From Micromonospora sp. CPCC 205371 (GTDB lineage Bacteria > Actinomycetota > Actinomycetes > Mycobacteriales > Micromonosporaceae), in the NCBI RefSeq assembly GCF_026130045.1, contig NZ_JAIBNX010000093.1, positions 1-32,529 on the forward strand: a stretch of 32,529 bases of DNA, given 5' to 3'. Below the pieces are notes generated by a model. The model did not search any database. It had not been told where the DNA came from and worked only from the letters and a program-made list of their open reading frames with translations. Both the position numbers and the translations under genes were made by a program. Positions 9,685-18,913 of the stretch are shown here, in pieces (within the stretch, counting starts at the first letter, position 1; each line of letters opens with the position of its first letter).

Positions 9685-10824
9685 ATGAACGACGGGGACG
9701 CCGTACGGTCCATCGACGCCGGCGAGCCGCCCAAACGGTTCGCCCGGGGTTGGCACTGCCTCGGGCTCGCCGACACCTTCCGCGACGGTGCCCCGCACGC
9801 CATCGAGGCGTTCGGCACCAAGCTGGTCGTGTTCGCCGACTCGGCGGGCAAGCTGCACGTGCTCGACGCGTACTGCCGGCACATGGGCGGCGACCTCACG
9901 ATGGGCACCGTGAAGGGTGACGCGGTCGCCTGCCCCTTCCACGACTGGCGGTGGGGCGGCGACGGCAGGTGCGCCGGCGTGCCGTACGCGCACCGCGTGC
10001 CGCCGCGAGCGCGCACCCGGTCGTGGCCGACGCTGGAGGAGAACCGCCAGCTCTTCGTCTGGAACGACCCGCAGGGCAACAAGCCGCCGGAGGACGTCAC
10101 GATCCCCCGCATCGACGGCGCGTTCTCCGACGAGTGGAGCCAGTGGACCTGGGATTCGGTGCGCATCGACGGCGCGAACTGCCGCGAGGTCATCGACAAC
10201 GTCGTCGACATGGCGCACTTCTTCTACATCCACTTCGCCTTCCCGACGTACTTCAAGAACGTCATGGAGGGGCACGTGGCGGCGCAGTACCTGGAGACCC
10301 GGGGGCGTCCGGACGTCACGAACGGGTCCAACTACGCCGGCGACTCCGAGACCACGCTGCGCTCGGAAGCCGCGTACTACGGGCCCTCGTACATGATCGA
10401 CAAGCTCTTCCACAACTACCACGGCATCGTCGTTGAGTCGATCCTCATCAACTGCCACTACCCCGTCACGCCGACGTCTTTCGTGCTCCAGTGGGGCGTC
10501 ATCGTCAAGCGGCTGCCGGGCCTCACCACCGCGCAGGCGGAGAAGGTGGCCGGCAAGTTCGCCAAGAGCGTCGGCGTCGGGTTCCTGCAGGACGTGGAGA
10601 TCTGGAAGCACAAGAGCCGCATCGACAACCCGCTGCTCTGCGCCGAGGACGGGCCGGTGTACCAGCTCCGGCGCTGGTACGAACAGTTCTATGTGGACGT
10701 CGAAGACGTGACCGACGACATGGTCGCCCGGTACGAGTTCGAAGTGGACACCACTCGGGCGATACAGGCGTGGGAGGTCGAGGTGGCCGACAACCTCGCA
10801 CGGCGCGCGGCGGCCGAGACGTGA
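9685..10824 (+). CDS. kshA: KshA, 3-ketosteroid 9alpha-hydroxylase oxygenase (Rieske)
   Basis: 379 aa Rieske non-haem iron oxygenase. With KshB it hydroxylates C9 of 3-ketosteroids such as AD/ADD; together with KstD this breaks ring B open. Rieske ligands are Cys64, His66, Cys83 and His86 (CRHMGG and CPFHDW). The mononuclear iron site is His178 and His183 in DMAHFFYIHFAF, with Asp303 in LQDVEIW the likely third ligand and Asp175 bridging. I start at ATG 9685, which has a GGAGGGG SD; an in-frame ATG at 9661 has none and would add 8 residues. The last codons overlap the next gene by 4 nt (GTGA). Confidence 0.94.
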   Translation: MNDGDAVRSIDAGEPPKRFARGWHCLGLADTFRDGAPHAIEAFGTKLVVFADSAGKLHVLDAYCRHMGGDLTMGTVKGDAVACPFHDWRWGGDGRCAGVPYAHRVPPRARTRSWPTLEENRQLFVWNDPQGNKPPEDVTIPRIDGAFSDEWSQWTWDSVRIDGANCREVIDNVVDMAHFFYIHFAFPTYFKNVMEGHVAAQYLETRGRPDVTNGSNYAGDSETTLRSEAAYYGPSYMIDKLFHNYHGIVVESILINCHYPVTPTSFVLQWGVIVKRLPGLTTAQAEKVAGKFAKSVGVGFLQDVEIWKHKSRIDNPLLCAEDGPVYQLRRWYEQFYVDVEDVTDDMVARYEFEVDTTRAIQAWEVEVADNLARRAAAET

Positions 10825-11060
10825 CCGCCGATTTCTACCTCGAAGGCGGGCTGGTGCCGCTGGCGTGCGAGCACTGCGGGGCCCGCGTGCGGGTGAAGAA
10901 GGCCAGCGCCATGCAGACCAGCGTGCAGTGGACACGGGCGGCGGTTTCGGAATGCGCGGAGTTCACCGGTGGCCGGCCCAACGCGCTCGTCGCCACGTGC
11001 GTCAAGCTCCGCGACAGCATCGAGCGCGCGGTCCGCTGCGGCGAGCTGAGGGCGGGATGA
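10821..11060 (+). CDS. Small cysteine-containing protein between kshA and kshB, unknown function
   Basis: 79 aa, GTG start overlapping the kshA stop (10821-10824) and TGA overlapping the kshB ATG (11057-11060). Both junctions are 4-nt overlaps, strong evidence for a real, translationally coupled gene. It has five cysteines: a CEHC pair (Cys16, Cys19) near the N terminus, then Cys45, Cys60 and Cys73. There is no signal peptide or membrane segment. A metal-binding or iron-sulfur-related helper for KshA is a natural guess from the CxxC and the location, but the four-cysteine spacing matches no ferredoxin or rubredoxin I know, so I leave the function open. I do not recognise it from the mycobacterial or rhodococcal clusters, where kshA and kshB are usually apart. 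Confidence 0.75.
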   Translation: MTADFYLEGGLVPLACEHCGARVRVKKASAMQTSVQWTRAAVSECAEFTGGRPNALVATCVKLRDSIERAVRCGELRAG

Positions 11061-12118
11061 TCCGGTACCGCCGGCTGCCGGTCGCCGACCTCATCGAGGA
11101 GACGCCCGACGCGTGCTCGCTCGTGCTGGCCGTGCCACCGGAACTGGCCGCCGAGTTCGCCTACCGGCCGGGGCAGTACCTGACGATCCGGGTCCCCGGC
11201 GCCGCGGGGGGCGCGGTGGCGCGCTGCTACTCGCTGTCCAGCTCCCCGCACACCGACGATCACCTGAAGATCACGGTCAAGCGCGTGCCGGACGGGCGCG
11301 CCTCGAACTGGATCTGCGACCACGTCAAGGCCGGCGCGGTGCTGGAGCTGCTGCCGCCGTCCGGCGCGTTCACGCCCGGCTCGCTCGACGGCGACCTTTT
11401 GCTGCTCGCTGGCGGCAGCGGCATCACGCCCGTCATGTCCATCATCAAGTCGGCGCTGGCACAGGGCTCCGGCCACCTGACGCTGGTGTACGCCAACCGG
11501 GACACCGCGTCGGTTATCTTCGCGGCCGAGCTGCGGGCGCTGGAGGAGCGGCATCCGTCGCGACTGCGGGTCACCCACTGGCTCGACAGCGCGCAGGGGC
11601 CACCCGATCCGGCGTCGCTCGCGCCGCTGCTGGCCTCGTACGCGGACCGGGACGCCTATGTGTGCGGGCCCGAGCCGTTCGTCGCGGTGGCGTGCAAGGC
11701 GCTGGGCCAGCTGGGCGTGCCCGAGCAGAGGGTCCACATCGAACGCTTCCACTCCGCCCTGGCCCCCGTGACGGCCGAGGAGGCCGGCCCGGCACCCGCG
11801 GCAGCCGATGCGGGTGAGGGCGTGCCCGCCTTGAACGGCGCGGCGGCGGCGACCGCGGAGGTGCACATCGACGGGCAGGTCCACCAGCTGCCGTGGCCGG
11901 CGGGCACGCGCCTGCTCGACCTGCTCATCTCGGCCGGGCTCAACCCGCCCTACTCGTGCCGGCAGGGCACGTGTGGCGCCTGCGCGTGCCGGCTGCTGGA
12001 GGGCGAGGTCGAGCTGGTGCACAACGAAATCCTGGAAGACGAGGACTTCGCCGAGGGGTACACGCTCGCCTGCCAGGCCATCCCGCGGACCGCGAGCGTC
12101 CGCGTCACCTACTCCTGA
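11057..12118 (+). CDS. kshB: KshB, 3-ketosteroid 9alpha-hydroxylase reductase
   Basis: 353 aa class IA oxygenase reductase passing electrons from NADH through FAD and a plant-type [2Fe-2S] cluster to the KshA Rieske centre. Domains in order: FAD-binding barrel with RCYSLSSSP (56-64), NAD-binding domain with [13 protein letters not shown] (116-128) and YVCGPEPF (201-208), an Ala-rich linker (about 238-268), then the [2Fe-2S] domain with Cys301, Cys306, Cys309 and Cys339 (C-x4-C-x2-C-x29-C). ATG at 11057 overlaps the preceding stop. The last 10 nt overlap the convergent hsaF 3' end, leaving no room for a terminator between them. Confidence 0.94.
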   Translation: MIRYRRLPVADLIEETPDACSLVLAVPPELAAEFAYRPGQYLTIRVPGAAGGAVARCYSLSSSPHTDDHLKITVKRVPDGRASNWICDHVKAGAVLELLPPSGAFTPGSLDGDLLLLAGGSGITPVMSIIKSALAQGSGHLTLVYANRDTASVIFAAELRALEERHPSRLRVTHWLDSAQGPPDPASLAPLLASYADRDAYVCGPEPFVAVACKALGQLGVPEQRVHIERFHSALAPVTAEEAGPAPAAADAGEGVPALNGAAAATAEVHIDGQVHQLPWPAGTRLLDLLISAGLNPPYSCRQGTCGACACRLLEGEVELVHNEILEDEDFAEGYTLACQAIPRTASVRVTYS

Positions 12119-13149
12119 CGCCCGCGCGACGACAGGGTCAGCGCGATGTCGATCAGTTGGTCTTCCTGGCCGCCCACCAGGCGGCGGGCACCGGCCTCCA
12201 CCAGGATCTCGGCGCCGGAGACGCCGTAGCGCTCGGCCAATGTGTAGGCGTGCTTGAGGAAGCTGGAGTACACGCCCGCGTAACCCATCACCAGAGCCAT
12301 CCGGTCGAGGCGGCACTCCTCGGGCATCGCCGGCCGCACCACGTCTTCGGCCGCGTCGACGATCGCGAAGAAGTCCACCCCGGTGGTGATGCCGAGCTTG
12401 TCGCACACCCCGACGAACGCCTCGACCGGCGTGTTGCCCGCGCCCGCGCCGAACCGGCGGGTGCTGCCGTCGATCTGGGTGGCTCCGGCGCGGGCGGCCA
12501 GCACCGAGTTCGCCACGCCGAGGCCGAGGTTTTCGTGGCCGTGGAAGCCGACCTGGGCGTCGTCGCCGAGCTCGGCGACCAGAGCGGCGACCCGGTCGCT
12601 GACCTGGTCGAGCACGAGCGCGCCGGCGGAGTCGACGACGTACACGCACTGGCAGCCGGCGTCCGCCATGATCCTGGCCTGCTTGGCGAGATCCTCAGGG
12701 GAAATCGAGTGCGCCATCATCAGGAAGCCGACGGTCTCCAGGCCCAGTTCGCGGGCGAGACCGAAGTGCTGGGCGGAGATATCGGCTTCGGTGCAGTGGG
12801 TGGCGATCCGGCACACGGTTGCGCCGTTGCCGGCGGACGCGACGATGTCGTCCTTGACGCCGACGCCGGGCAGCATGAGAAACGCGATCTTGGCGTTGCG
12901 CGCGGTCTCCACGGCTACCGAGATCAGCTCCTGTTCGGGCGTGCGGCTGAAGCCGTACGTGAACGAGGAGCCGCCGAGCCCGTCGCCGTGGGTAACTTCG
13001 ATGACCGGTACGCCGGCCGCGTCGAGGGCGCCGACCACGGCGGCCACCTCGGCGGTGGTGAACTGGTGCCGCTTGGCGTGCGAGCCGTCGCGCAGGGACG
13101 AGTCGGTGATGCGCAGGTCGAGCGCGTCAGAGAAGCGGCGCGGCAACAT
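12109..13149 (-). CDS. hsaF: HsaF, 4-hydroxy-2-oxo acid aldolase
   Basis: 346 aa DRE-TIM metallolyase (DmpG/BphI-like). It splits 4-hydroxy-2-oxohexanoate into pyruvate and propanal, channelled to HsaG. The signature DSSLRDGSH is at residues 16-24, with Arg20 and metal ligand Asp21; the other metal ligands are His203 and His205 in GFHGHENLG. Usual length. ATG at 13147-13149 is preceded by GGAGAG; a TTG at 13161 would add four residues. The start lies within the end of hsaG (23-nt overlap). The 3' end overlaps convergent kshB by 10 nt. Confidence 0.94.
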   Translation of the reverse strand: MLPRRFSDALDLRITDSSLRDGSHAKRHQFTTAEVAAVVGALDAAGVPVIEVTHGDGLGGSSFTYGFSRTPEQELISVAVETARNAKIAFLMLPGVGVKDDIVASAGNGATVCRIATHCTEADISAQHFGLARELGLETVGFLMMAHSISPEDLAKQARIMADAGCQCVYVVDSAGALVLDQVSDRVAALVAELGDDAQVGFHGHENLGLGVANSVLAARAGATQIDGSTRRFGAGAGNTPVEAFVGVCDKLGITTGVDFFAIVDAAEDVVRPAMPEECRLDRMALVMGYAGVYSSFLKHAYTLAERYGVSGAEILVEAGARRLVGGQEDQLIDIALTLSSRGRQE

Positions 13150-14032
13150 GAGACTCTCCAATGGATCGGGCCAGTTCCTCGCCGACGCGGGTGGCGGCGG
13201 CGGTCATGATGTCGAGGTTGCCGGCGTACGCGGGCAGGAAGTCACCGGCGCCAGCGATCTCGACGAAGATGGCGACCCTCGTGTGTGGACCGTGCCGGTC
13301 GAACTGCGCCTCGTTGAGCAGCCGGTACCCGGGAACGTAGCGGGCCACGTCGGCGGCCATCGCGGCGATCGAGGCGGCCACCGCGCCGGTGTCGGCGCCC
13401 GGGTCGATGGCGCAGAAGATGGTGTCGCGCATGACCATCGGCGGGTCGGCGGGGTTGAGCACGATGATGGCCTTGCCCCGCGCGGCGCCCCCGATGACCT
13501 CCAGCCCGCGGCTGGTCGTGCGGGTGAACTCGTCGATGTTGGCCCGGGTGCCCGGCCCGGCGGACTTCGATGCCACCGTCGCCACGATCTCGGCGTAGCT
13601 GACCGGGGTGACCCGGGAGACCGCGTACACCATCGGGATGGTGGCCTGGCCGCCGCAGGTGATGAGGTTGACGTTGGGCGCGTCGAGGTGGGCGTCGAGG
13701 TTGACGTGCGGCACCACGGGCGGGCCGACGGCCGCGGGTGTCAGGTCGATCGCCCGGATGCCGGCGCCCGCGTACCGGGGAGCGTTGGCCCTGTGGACCG
13801 CGGCGGAGGTGGCCTCGAAGACCAGGTCGGGCAGCGGGTCCTGAGCCAGCAACCAGTCGACGCCGTCCACTGTGGTCGACAGGCCCAGCTCGGCGGCGCG
13901 GCGCAGCCCCGGGCTCGCCGGGTCGATGCCGACCATCCAGCGCGGCTCCACCACGTCGGAACGGAGCAGCTTGAACAGCAGGTCGGTGCCGATGTTGCCG
14001 GATCCGACGATGGCGGCGGTCGCCTTGGCCAC
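13127..14032 (-). CDS. hsaG: HsaG, acylating propanal/acetaldehyde dehydrogenase
   Basis: 301 aa CoA-acylating aldehyde dehydrogenase (DmpF/BphJ-like). It oxidises propanal from HsaF to propionyl-CoA with NAD+ and CoA. The Rossmann loop is [11 protein letters not shown] and the catalytic cysteine is Cys126 in [25 protein letters not shown] and [18 protein letters not shown] are strong family blocks. Two in-frame GTG codons compete: 14038 (GTGA overlap with the hsaE stop, but directly abutting the GGGAGG SD) and 14032 (6 nt from the SD). I prefer 14032; the other adds two residues. HsaF and HsaG form a complex in relatives, in keeping with their coupled genes. Confidence 0.94.
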   Translation of the reverse strand: MAKATAAIVGSGNIGTDLLFKLLRSDVVEPRWMVGIDPASPGLRRAAELGLSTTVDGVDWLLAQDPLPDLVFEATSAAVHRANAPRYAGAGIRAIDLTPAAVGPPVVPHVNLDAHLDAPNVNLITCGGQATIPMVYAVSRVTPVSYAEIVATVASKSAGPGTRANIDEFTRTTSRGLEVIGGAARGKAIIVLNPADPPMVMRDTIFCAIDPGADTGAVAASIAAMAADVARYVPGYRLLNEAQFDRHGPHTRVAIFVEIAGAGDFLPAYAGNLDIMTAAATRVGEELARSIGESHVAAPLL

Positions 14033-14034
14033 GG

Positions 14035-14817
14035 TCACCCTCCCATGAACGACAGCGAGACGTCACCCAGACCCGTGAACGACGCGCGGAACTCGTCGCC
14101 CGGGTGGGCGTCGACCGCGCGGGCACACGCCCCGGGCAGGATGAGGTGCCCGGCCCGCAGCCGTACCCCGAAACGGGCCACGGTGCGCGCGAGCCAGGCC
14201 ACGGCGGTCACCGGGTTGCCCAGTACCGCGTCGGAGCGGCCCTGCGCGACGGCCTCGGTGCCGCGGTAGAGCACGGCGTCGATGAGGCGGATGTCCACCT
14301 CGGACGGTGGCACCCGGGCGGCGCCGACCACGAACCCCGCCGACGACGCGTTGTCGGCGATCGTGTCGGCCAGGCTGATCCGCCAGTCGAGGATGCGGCT
14401 GTCGATCAGCTCGATCGATGGGGCGTACGCCTCGGTGGCGGCGACCACGTCGTCTTCGGTGCAGCCTTCGCCGGGCAGGTCGGCGCCCAGCAGGAACGCC
14501 ACCTCGATCTCCACGCGGGGGTAGCAGTACCGGGTCGCGTCGACCGGGACGGTCTCGGACAGGCGCATGTCGGCGAGCAGGTGGCCGTAGTCGGGCTCGT
14601 CGACGCCCATCATCTGCTGCATCGCCCGCGACGACAGCCCCACCTTGTGGCCCACCACGGGCGCGGTGCGCCGCCGGATGTTGTGGAGCTGGATCTCGTA
14701 GGCGTCGGCGGCCTCCAGCTTGGGGTGCGACTCGACGAGCGGCGGGATCGGCGCCCGGTCACGCTCGGCGTCACGAAGCCGGTCGGCGAGCATGGACAGT
14801 TCCGCCTCACTCAGCAC
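14035..14817 (-). CDS. hsaE: HsaE, 2-hydroxypenta/hexa-2,4-dienoate hydratase
   Basis: 260 aa member of the fumarylacetoacetase-like hydratase/decarboxylase group (MhpD/BphH). It hydrates the dienoate released by HsaD to 4-hydroxy-2-oxohexanoate, the HsaF substrate. Family blocks are [28 protein letters not shown] (start about residue 54), the metal-site [25 protein letters not shown] and [15 protein letters not shown] at 14815-14817 has a GAGGAGG SD at 5-nt spacing and overlaps the end of the upstream flavoprotein gene by 7 nt (14811-14817). The order here is E-G-F. Confidence 0.93.
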   Translation of the reverse strand: MLSEAELSMLADRLRDAERDRAPIPPLVESHPKLEAADAYEIQLHNIRRRTAPVVGHKVGLSSRAMQQMMGVDEPDYGHLLADMRLSETVPVDATRYCYPRVEIEVAFLLGADLPGEGCTEDDVVAATEAYAPSIELIDSRILDWRISLADTIADNASSAGFVVGAARVPPSEVDIRLIDAVLYRGTEAVAQGRSDAVLGNPVTAVAWLARTVARFGVRLRAGHLILPGACARAVDAHPGDEFRASFTGLGDVSLSFMGG

Positions 14818-16397
14818 GATGCCTCCTCCTCGGAGCCGGCGTGCCGGCCCGCGCGCCGGCCGGAGAACACGCAGTCGGCCAGCGACAGGCCGCTGACGTA
14901 CGAGTTGGAGCAGAGGCCCACGGCGGTGCGGCCGGCGGCGTACAGGCCGGGGATCGTGTCGCCGCCGGGCCGGCGTACCAGGCCGGTCTGCTCGTCGACC
15001 AGCAACCCACCCAGGGTGAGCATCGGCGCGGGCTGGCCCAGCCGCGGCCTGATCGAGCAGTCGATCAGCGAGTACGGCGGCCGGGCGAGCGGCCGGACGA
15101 GGTCGGCCGGCTTCCCTGCCGGGTCGGGCTCGCCGGCCTCGGCGGCGGCGTTGTATGCCTTGACGGTCGCCGCGAGCCCGCCCGGGTCGACGCCGGCCTT
15201 CGCCGCGACCGCGGCCAGGGTCGGCCCGCTGACCCGGTCGACGGTCAGCAGCCACCGCGCCTGCAGCCACTGAAACCACAGCGTCTGCTCGCGTACCTGT
15301 CGGCGCGCCTCGGCGAGCACGTCGGCGTCGACCAGCAGCCACGCCCGGCGCTGGTCGCACCGCAGCACGGCGTCGCCGATCGCGGCGCCGTACCGGGACT
15401 CGTCGCACACCCGCTGCCCGGCCCGGTCGACGAGCACCCCGCGCACGAGCGCGGCGGGCGGGGTGATGAAGCGCCACAGCGACATCCGGTCGAGGTGGCC
15501 GGTGCCGGCGCCGACCTCGGTGCCCAGCCGGATGCCGCTGCCGTCGTCGGCGGGCGTGCCGAGGCGCAGCCCGCCCCGGTAGGCGGGCGCGTGCTCGGCG
15601 ACCATCCGTCGGTTGTGGACGAAGCCGCCGGCCGACAGGACCACGCCGCGCCGGGCGGCGATCCGCAGTGGACGGCCGAAGCGGCGCTCCAGCCAGGTGA
15701 CCGGCCGGTGCAGCGCGCGCCCGAGCGCGGGCAGGTACAGGCCGGGCTTCACGGACCAGCGGTGCAGCGTGCCGTGCGCGAACCGCACCCAGCCAGGCGC
15801 GCCGCGCAGCGTGGTGGCCTCGACGCCGACGACCCGGCCACCGTCGCCGGTGACCAGCCGGTGCGCGGTGGTCCGCGTGCGTACCCGGACCCGGCGCTCC
15901 CGCGCGGCGGCGGCCAGCCGGGCGTGCAGCACCGCACCCGACGTGCCCTTGCCGACGGCGCGGTGGCCGCGCGGCGCGGGTGCGGCGAACGACAGTTCAC
16001 TCCCGGAGTAGTACAGGTAGAACCTGTTATCGGGATACGACGTCTTGTATGGGCACAGGCTGGCGTCGAACGGGACGCCGCGCTCCTCCAGCCACGCCAG
16101 CGCGCCGGCGCTGCCCTCGCAGAACCGCCGCAAAGTCGCCGACGAGACGGCGTCGCCCACCTCGTGACGCAGGTACGCGAACATCGCCTCGGGGGTGTCC
16201 TCGATGCCGGCGGCGCGCTGCTGGGCGGTGCCGCCACCGGCGTACACGACGCCGCCGGAGAGCGCGGTCGAGCCGCCGCCGCCGAACCGGTCGAGCGCCA
16301 CCACGCTCGCACCCGCCTCGGCCGCCTCGATGGCGGCGCAGGCGCCGGCGGCGCCGAAGCCGACCACGACCACGTCGGCGTACTCGTCCCAGGCCAC
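14811..16397 (-). CDS. kst4D: KstD-family flavoprotein, probable 3-ketosteroid delta4(5alpha)-dehydrogenase
   Basis: 528 aa FAD-dependent oxidoreductase of the fumarate reductase/KstD superfamily. The dinucleotide motif GFGAAG is near residue 13, and VLSAGGFVHNRRM and TIPGLYAAGRTAVG are also present. It differs from true KstD: the C-terminal block is NSYVSGLSLADCVFSGRRAG, with Tyr500 and Ser502 in a Y-x-S arrangement, and Tyr336 in DESRYGA, resembling what is known for delta4(5alpha)-dehydrogenases (Kst4D), which turn 5alpha-3-ketosteroids into 4-ene-3-ones. This assignment is inference; another ring-desaturating role is possible. GTG at 16397 is 5 nt from AGGAGG; a GTG at 16403 overlaps the SD. 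First gene before hsaE-hsaG-hsaF. A minus-strand -10 (TATAGT, 16432-16427) overlaps the KstR operator. Confidence 0.75.
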   Translation of the reverse strand: MAWDEYADVVVVGFGAAGACAAIEAAEAGASVVALDRFGGGGSTALSGGVVYAGGGTAQQRAAGIEDTPEAMFAYLRHEVGDAVSSATLRRFCEGSAGALAWLEERGVPFDASLCPYKTSYPDNRFYLYYSGSELSFAAPAPRGHRAVGKGTSGAVLHARLAAAARERRVRVRTRTTAHRLVTGDGGRVVGVEATTLRGAPGWVRFAHGTLHRWSVKPGLYLPALGRALHRPVTWLERRFGRPLRIAARRGVVLSAGGFVHNRRMVAEHAPAYRGGLRLGTPADDGSGIRLGTEVGAGTGHLDRMSLWRFITPPAALVRGVLVDRAGQRVCDESRYGAAIGDAVLRCDQRRAWLLVDADVLAEARRQVREQTLWFQWLQARWLLTVDRVSGPTLAAVAAKAGVDPGGLAATVKAYNAAAEAGEPDPAGKPADLVRPLARPPYSLIDCSIRPRLGQPAPMLTLGGLLVDEQTGLVRRPGGDTIPGLYAAGRTAVGLCSNSYVSGLSLADCVFSGRRAGRHAGSEEEASC

Positions 16398-16428
16398 GGT
16401 CACCTCCTAGGCATCGCTCCCGCAGAAC

Positions 16429-16442
16429 TATAACCTGTTCTA
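16429..16442. promoter_or_regulatory. KstR operator 3 (kst4D / kstD divergent promoter)
   Basis: TATAACCTGTTCTA fits TnnAACnnGTTnnA and ends one base before the GTG start of kstD (16443). It carries the plus-strand -10 TATAAC and overlaps the minus-strand -10 TATAGT for the kst4D-hsaEGF operon, so one bound repressor would shut both directions. Confidence 0.9.
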
Positions 16443-18083
16443 GTGACAGAGTTCGACTCAACAGCCTTCGACCTCGTCGTGGTGGGAAGTGGCGCGGCGG
16501 GCATGACGGCCGCGCTGACCGCCGCGCACCATGGGCTCACCACGGTCGTCCTGGAGAAGGCCAGCGCCTTCGGCGGCTCCACGGCACGCTCGGGCGGCGG
16601 CGTCTGGCTGCCCGGCAACGACGTGCTGCGCCGCGCCGGCGTCCCCGACAGCGAGGACCAGGCCCTCACCTACCTGGCGCACGTGGCCGGGCCCGAGGTG
16701 CCCGAAGCGCGGCAGCGAGCACTGATCGAGCACGGACCGGCGGCGCTGGCGTTCGTCGCGGCGCACTCGCCGCTGCGGTTCTCGTGGGTGCCCGGGTACG
16801 CCGACTACTACCCGGAGGCGCCGGGCGGGCTGCCGCAGGGGCGCACGATCGAGCCGGTGCCGCTCGACGGACGGGTGCTGGGGACCGATCTCGACGCCCT
16901 CGCGCCGCCGTACCTGCCGGTGCCCGAGGGCATGGTCGTGACCGCCGTCGACTACCGGTGGCTGTCGCTGGGCACCCGGCACTGGCGGGCGGCACTGACG
17001 GCGGTGCGGCTCGGTGCGCGGGCGGCCGTGTCGCGGGCGTTGAAGCGGCGCCGGATCGGCATGGGCCAGGCGCTCGCCGCCGGCCTGCGCGCGGGACTGC
17101 GGCAGGCTGGGGTGCCTGTGTGGCTGGACACGCCGATGGCCGACCTGTACGTCGTGGACGGCCGGGTGGCCGGCGTGCGGACCGCGGACGGCCGCCTCGT
17201 CGGAGCCCGCCGCGGCGTCCTGATCGCTTCGGGCGGCTTCGAGCGCAACGAGGCCATGCGCCGGCGGCACCAGCGGGCACCGATCGGTACCGAGTGGACG
17301 GTCGGCGCGCCCGGCAACACCGGCGACGGGATCGCGGCCGGCGAGCGGCTGGGCGCCGCGCTGGACCTGATGGACGACGCGTGGTGGGGCCCATCGATAC
17401 CGCTGCCGAACGGCCCGTACTTCTGCCTGGCCGAGCGCAGCCTGCCCGGCTGCGTCATCGTCAACGAGCGCGGCCAGCGGTTCGTCAACGAGGCCGCGCC
17501 CTATGTGGACGCCGTGCACGCCATGTACGACACCAGCAGCGTGCCTGCCTGGCTCGTGGCCGACCAGACCTACCGTGACCGGTACCTGTTCGCCGGGCGT
17601 GGGCCGCGCGCGCCCCTCCCCCGCCGGTGGTACGAAGCGGGCGTGGCGCACCGAGCGTCCACCCTGGACAGCCTCGCGTCGAAGATCGGCGTACCGGCCG
17701 ACGCCCTGCGCGACACCGTCGAGCGGTTCAACGGGTTCGCCACGCTCGGCCACGACCTCGACTTCGGGCGCGGCGACTCCGCCTACGACCGGTACTACGG
17801 CGACCCGCGCAACCACCCCAACCCGTGCCTCGCACCGCTGCGGAGGCCGCCGTTCCACGCGTTCCGGATCGTCCCCGGTGACCTGGGCACCAAGGGCGGG
17901 CTGCGCACCGACGAGCGCGCCCGCGTCCTGCGCCCGGACGGCTCGACGATCCCCGGCCTGTACGCCGCCGGCAACGCCAGCGCCTCCGTGATGGGCCACA
18001 GCTACGCGGGCGCCGGCGCCACGATCGGCCCGGCGATGACTTTCGGATACCTGGCCGCCCTCGACGCCGCCAAGGAGGCGTGA
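16443..18083 (+). CDS. kstD: KstD, 3-ketosteroid delta1-dehydrogenase (copy 1)
   Basis: 546 aa, the usual size. It removes C1 and C2 hydrogens from 3-keto-4-ene steroids using FAD, the step that with KshAB leads to ring B opening. FAD motif VVGSGAAGMTAAL at 14-26. Catalytic positions known for the family are matched by Tyr119 (PGYADYYPE), Tyr326 (GPYFCLAER), and Tyr521/Gly525 (SYAGAGATIGPAMTFGY). The start must be GTG 16443: there is no alternative start before the FAD strand and no SD. Since the -10 TATAAC ends 8 nt before it, a leaderless transcript is likely. The next gene overlaps its stop by one base. A paralogue lies at 28698-30356. Confidence 0.93.
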   Translation: MTEFDSTAFDLVVVGSGAAGMTAALTAAHHGLTTVVLEKASAFGGSTARSGGGVWLPGNDVLRRAGVPDSEDQALTYLAHVAGPEVPEARQRALIEHGPAALAFVAAHSPLRFSWVPGYADYYPEAPGGLPQGRTIEPVPLDGRVLGTDLDALAPPYLPVPEGMVVTAVDYRWLSLGTRHWRAALTAVRLGARAAVSRALKRRRIGMGQALAAGLRAGLRQAGVPVWLDTPMADLYVVDGRVAGVRTADGRLVGARRGVLIASGGFERNEAMRRRHQRAPIGTEWTVGAPGNTGDGIAAGERLGAALDLMDDAWWGPSIPLPNGPYFCLAERSLPGCVIVNERGQRFVNEAAPYVDAVHAMYDTSSVPAWLVADQTYRDRYLFAGRGPRAPLPRRWYEAGVAHRASTLDSLASKIGVPADALRDTVERFNGFATLGHDLDFGRGDSAYDRYYGDPRNHPNPCLAPLRRPPFHAFRIVPGDLGTKGGLRTDERARVLRPDGSTIPGLYAAGNASASVMGHSYAGAGATIGPAMTFGYLAALDAAKEA

Positions 18084-18913
18084 TGCCCATCGACCCCGCC
18101 GTCGCGATCGGTGCCGAACTGCCCGGCCGCGACCTGTCCTGGACCAGCACCGACGTGCTGCTGTACCACCTCGCGCTGGGCGCCGGCGCCGAGGAGATGT
18201 CCTATGTGTACGAGCGAGACCTGCGGGTGCTGCCGACGTTCGCGGTCGTCGCGGGCACCCTGCGCGACACCGAGCCGCCCGCGCTCGACATGCCGGGCGT
18301 CGACGTCGGCCTCGACCGGGTCCTCCACGGGCGGGAGGAGCTGGTCATCCACCAGCCGCTGCCCGTGGCCGGTGAGGCGAAGGCGTGGTCGCGGATCGCG
18401 GACGTGTACGACAAGGGCAGCGCGGCCATCGTCGTGCTCGAGATGGGCACGCCGTACTACACCATCCGCAGGAGCGTCTTCCTGCGCGGCGAGGGCGGCT
18501 TCGGCGGCGATCGCGGGCCGAAGACCACGGTGGCGGTGCCGGAGCGGGCACCGGACGCCGAAGTGCTGTGCCGCACGTGGCCGGAGCAGCCCATGCTGTA
18601 CCGGCTGCTGGGTGACCGCAACCCGTTGCACGCCGATCCGGACTTCGCCGCTCTGGCCGGCTTTGCACGCCCGATCATGCACGGCCTGTGCACGTACGGG
18701 ATGGCGTGCAAGGCCGTCGTGGACGCGATGCTGGACGGCGATCCGACCGCGGTGACCGGCTACAGTGCCCGCTTCGCGGGCGTGGTCTTCCCCGGCGAGA
18801 CGCTGCGCGTGCGCGCCTGGCGCGCCGACGGCGGCATCGCCGTCACCGCGACGGTGGCCGACCGCGACGACGCCCCGGCCCTCTCCGACGCCCTGGTGAG
18901 CGTCAGCCGGTAG
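18083..18913 (+). CDS. hsd4B: MaoC-type (R)-enoyl-CoA hydratase next to kstD
   Basis: 276 aa double-hotdog hydratase 2 family protein. The C-terminal hotdog has the hydratase signature YRLLGDRNPLHADPDFA with Asp178 and His183 as catalytic pair, followed by ARPIMHGLCTYG. The N-terminal hotdog is degenerate. In mycobacteria the gene after kstD (annotated hsd4B; Rv3538 type) is of this kind and hydrates enoyl-CoA steroid side-chain intermediates, so I carry that name over by context. ATG at 18083 sits in a TGATG overlap with the kstD stop and has an AGGAGG SD at good spacing; the GTG at 18080 is too close to the SD. The end overlaps the convergent oxidase gene by 11 nt. Confidence 0.86.
   Translation: MPIDPAVAIGAELPGRDLSWTSTDVLLYHLALGAGAEEMSYVYERDLRVLPTFAVVAGTLRDTEPPALDMPGVDVGLDRVLHGREELVIHQPLPVAGEAKAWSRIADVYDKGSAAIVVLEMGTPYYTIRRSVFLRGEGGFGGDRGPKTTVAVPERAPDAEVLCRTWPEQPMLYRLLGDRNPLHADPDFAALAGFARPIMHGLCTYGMACKAVVDAMLDGDPTAVTGYSARFAGVVFPGETLRVRAWRADGGIAVTATVADRDDAPALSDALVSVSR

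Noticed and set aside
16018-16031. TAGAACCTGTTATC, a near match to the KstR motif
   Set aside because: The last fixed position is C instead of A, and it lies inside the kst4D-like coding region, not at a promoter. A weak intragenic site cannot be excluded.
16458-17999. 513-codon minus-strand frame opposite kstD copy 1
   Set aside because: Shadow of a KstD with all catalytic residues; no domain in the antisense translation.
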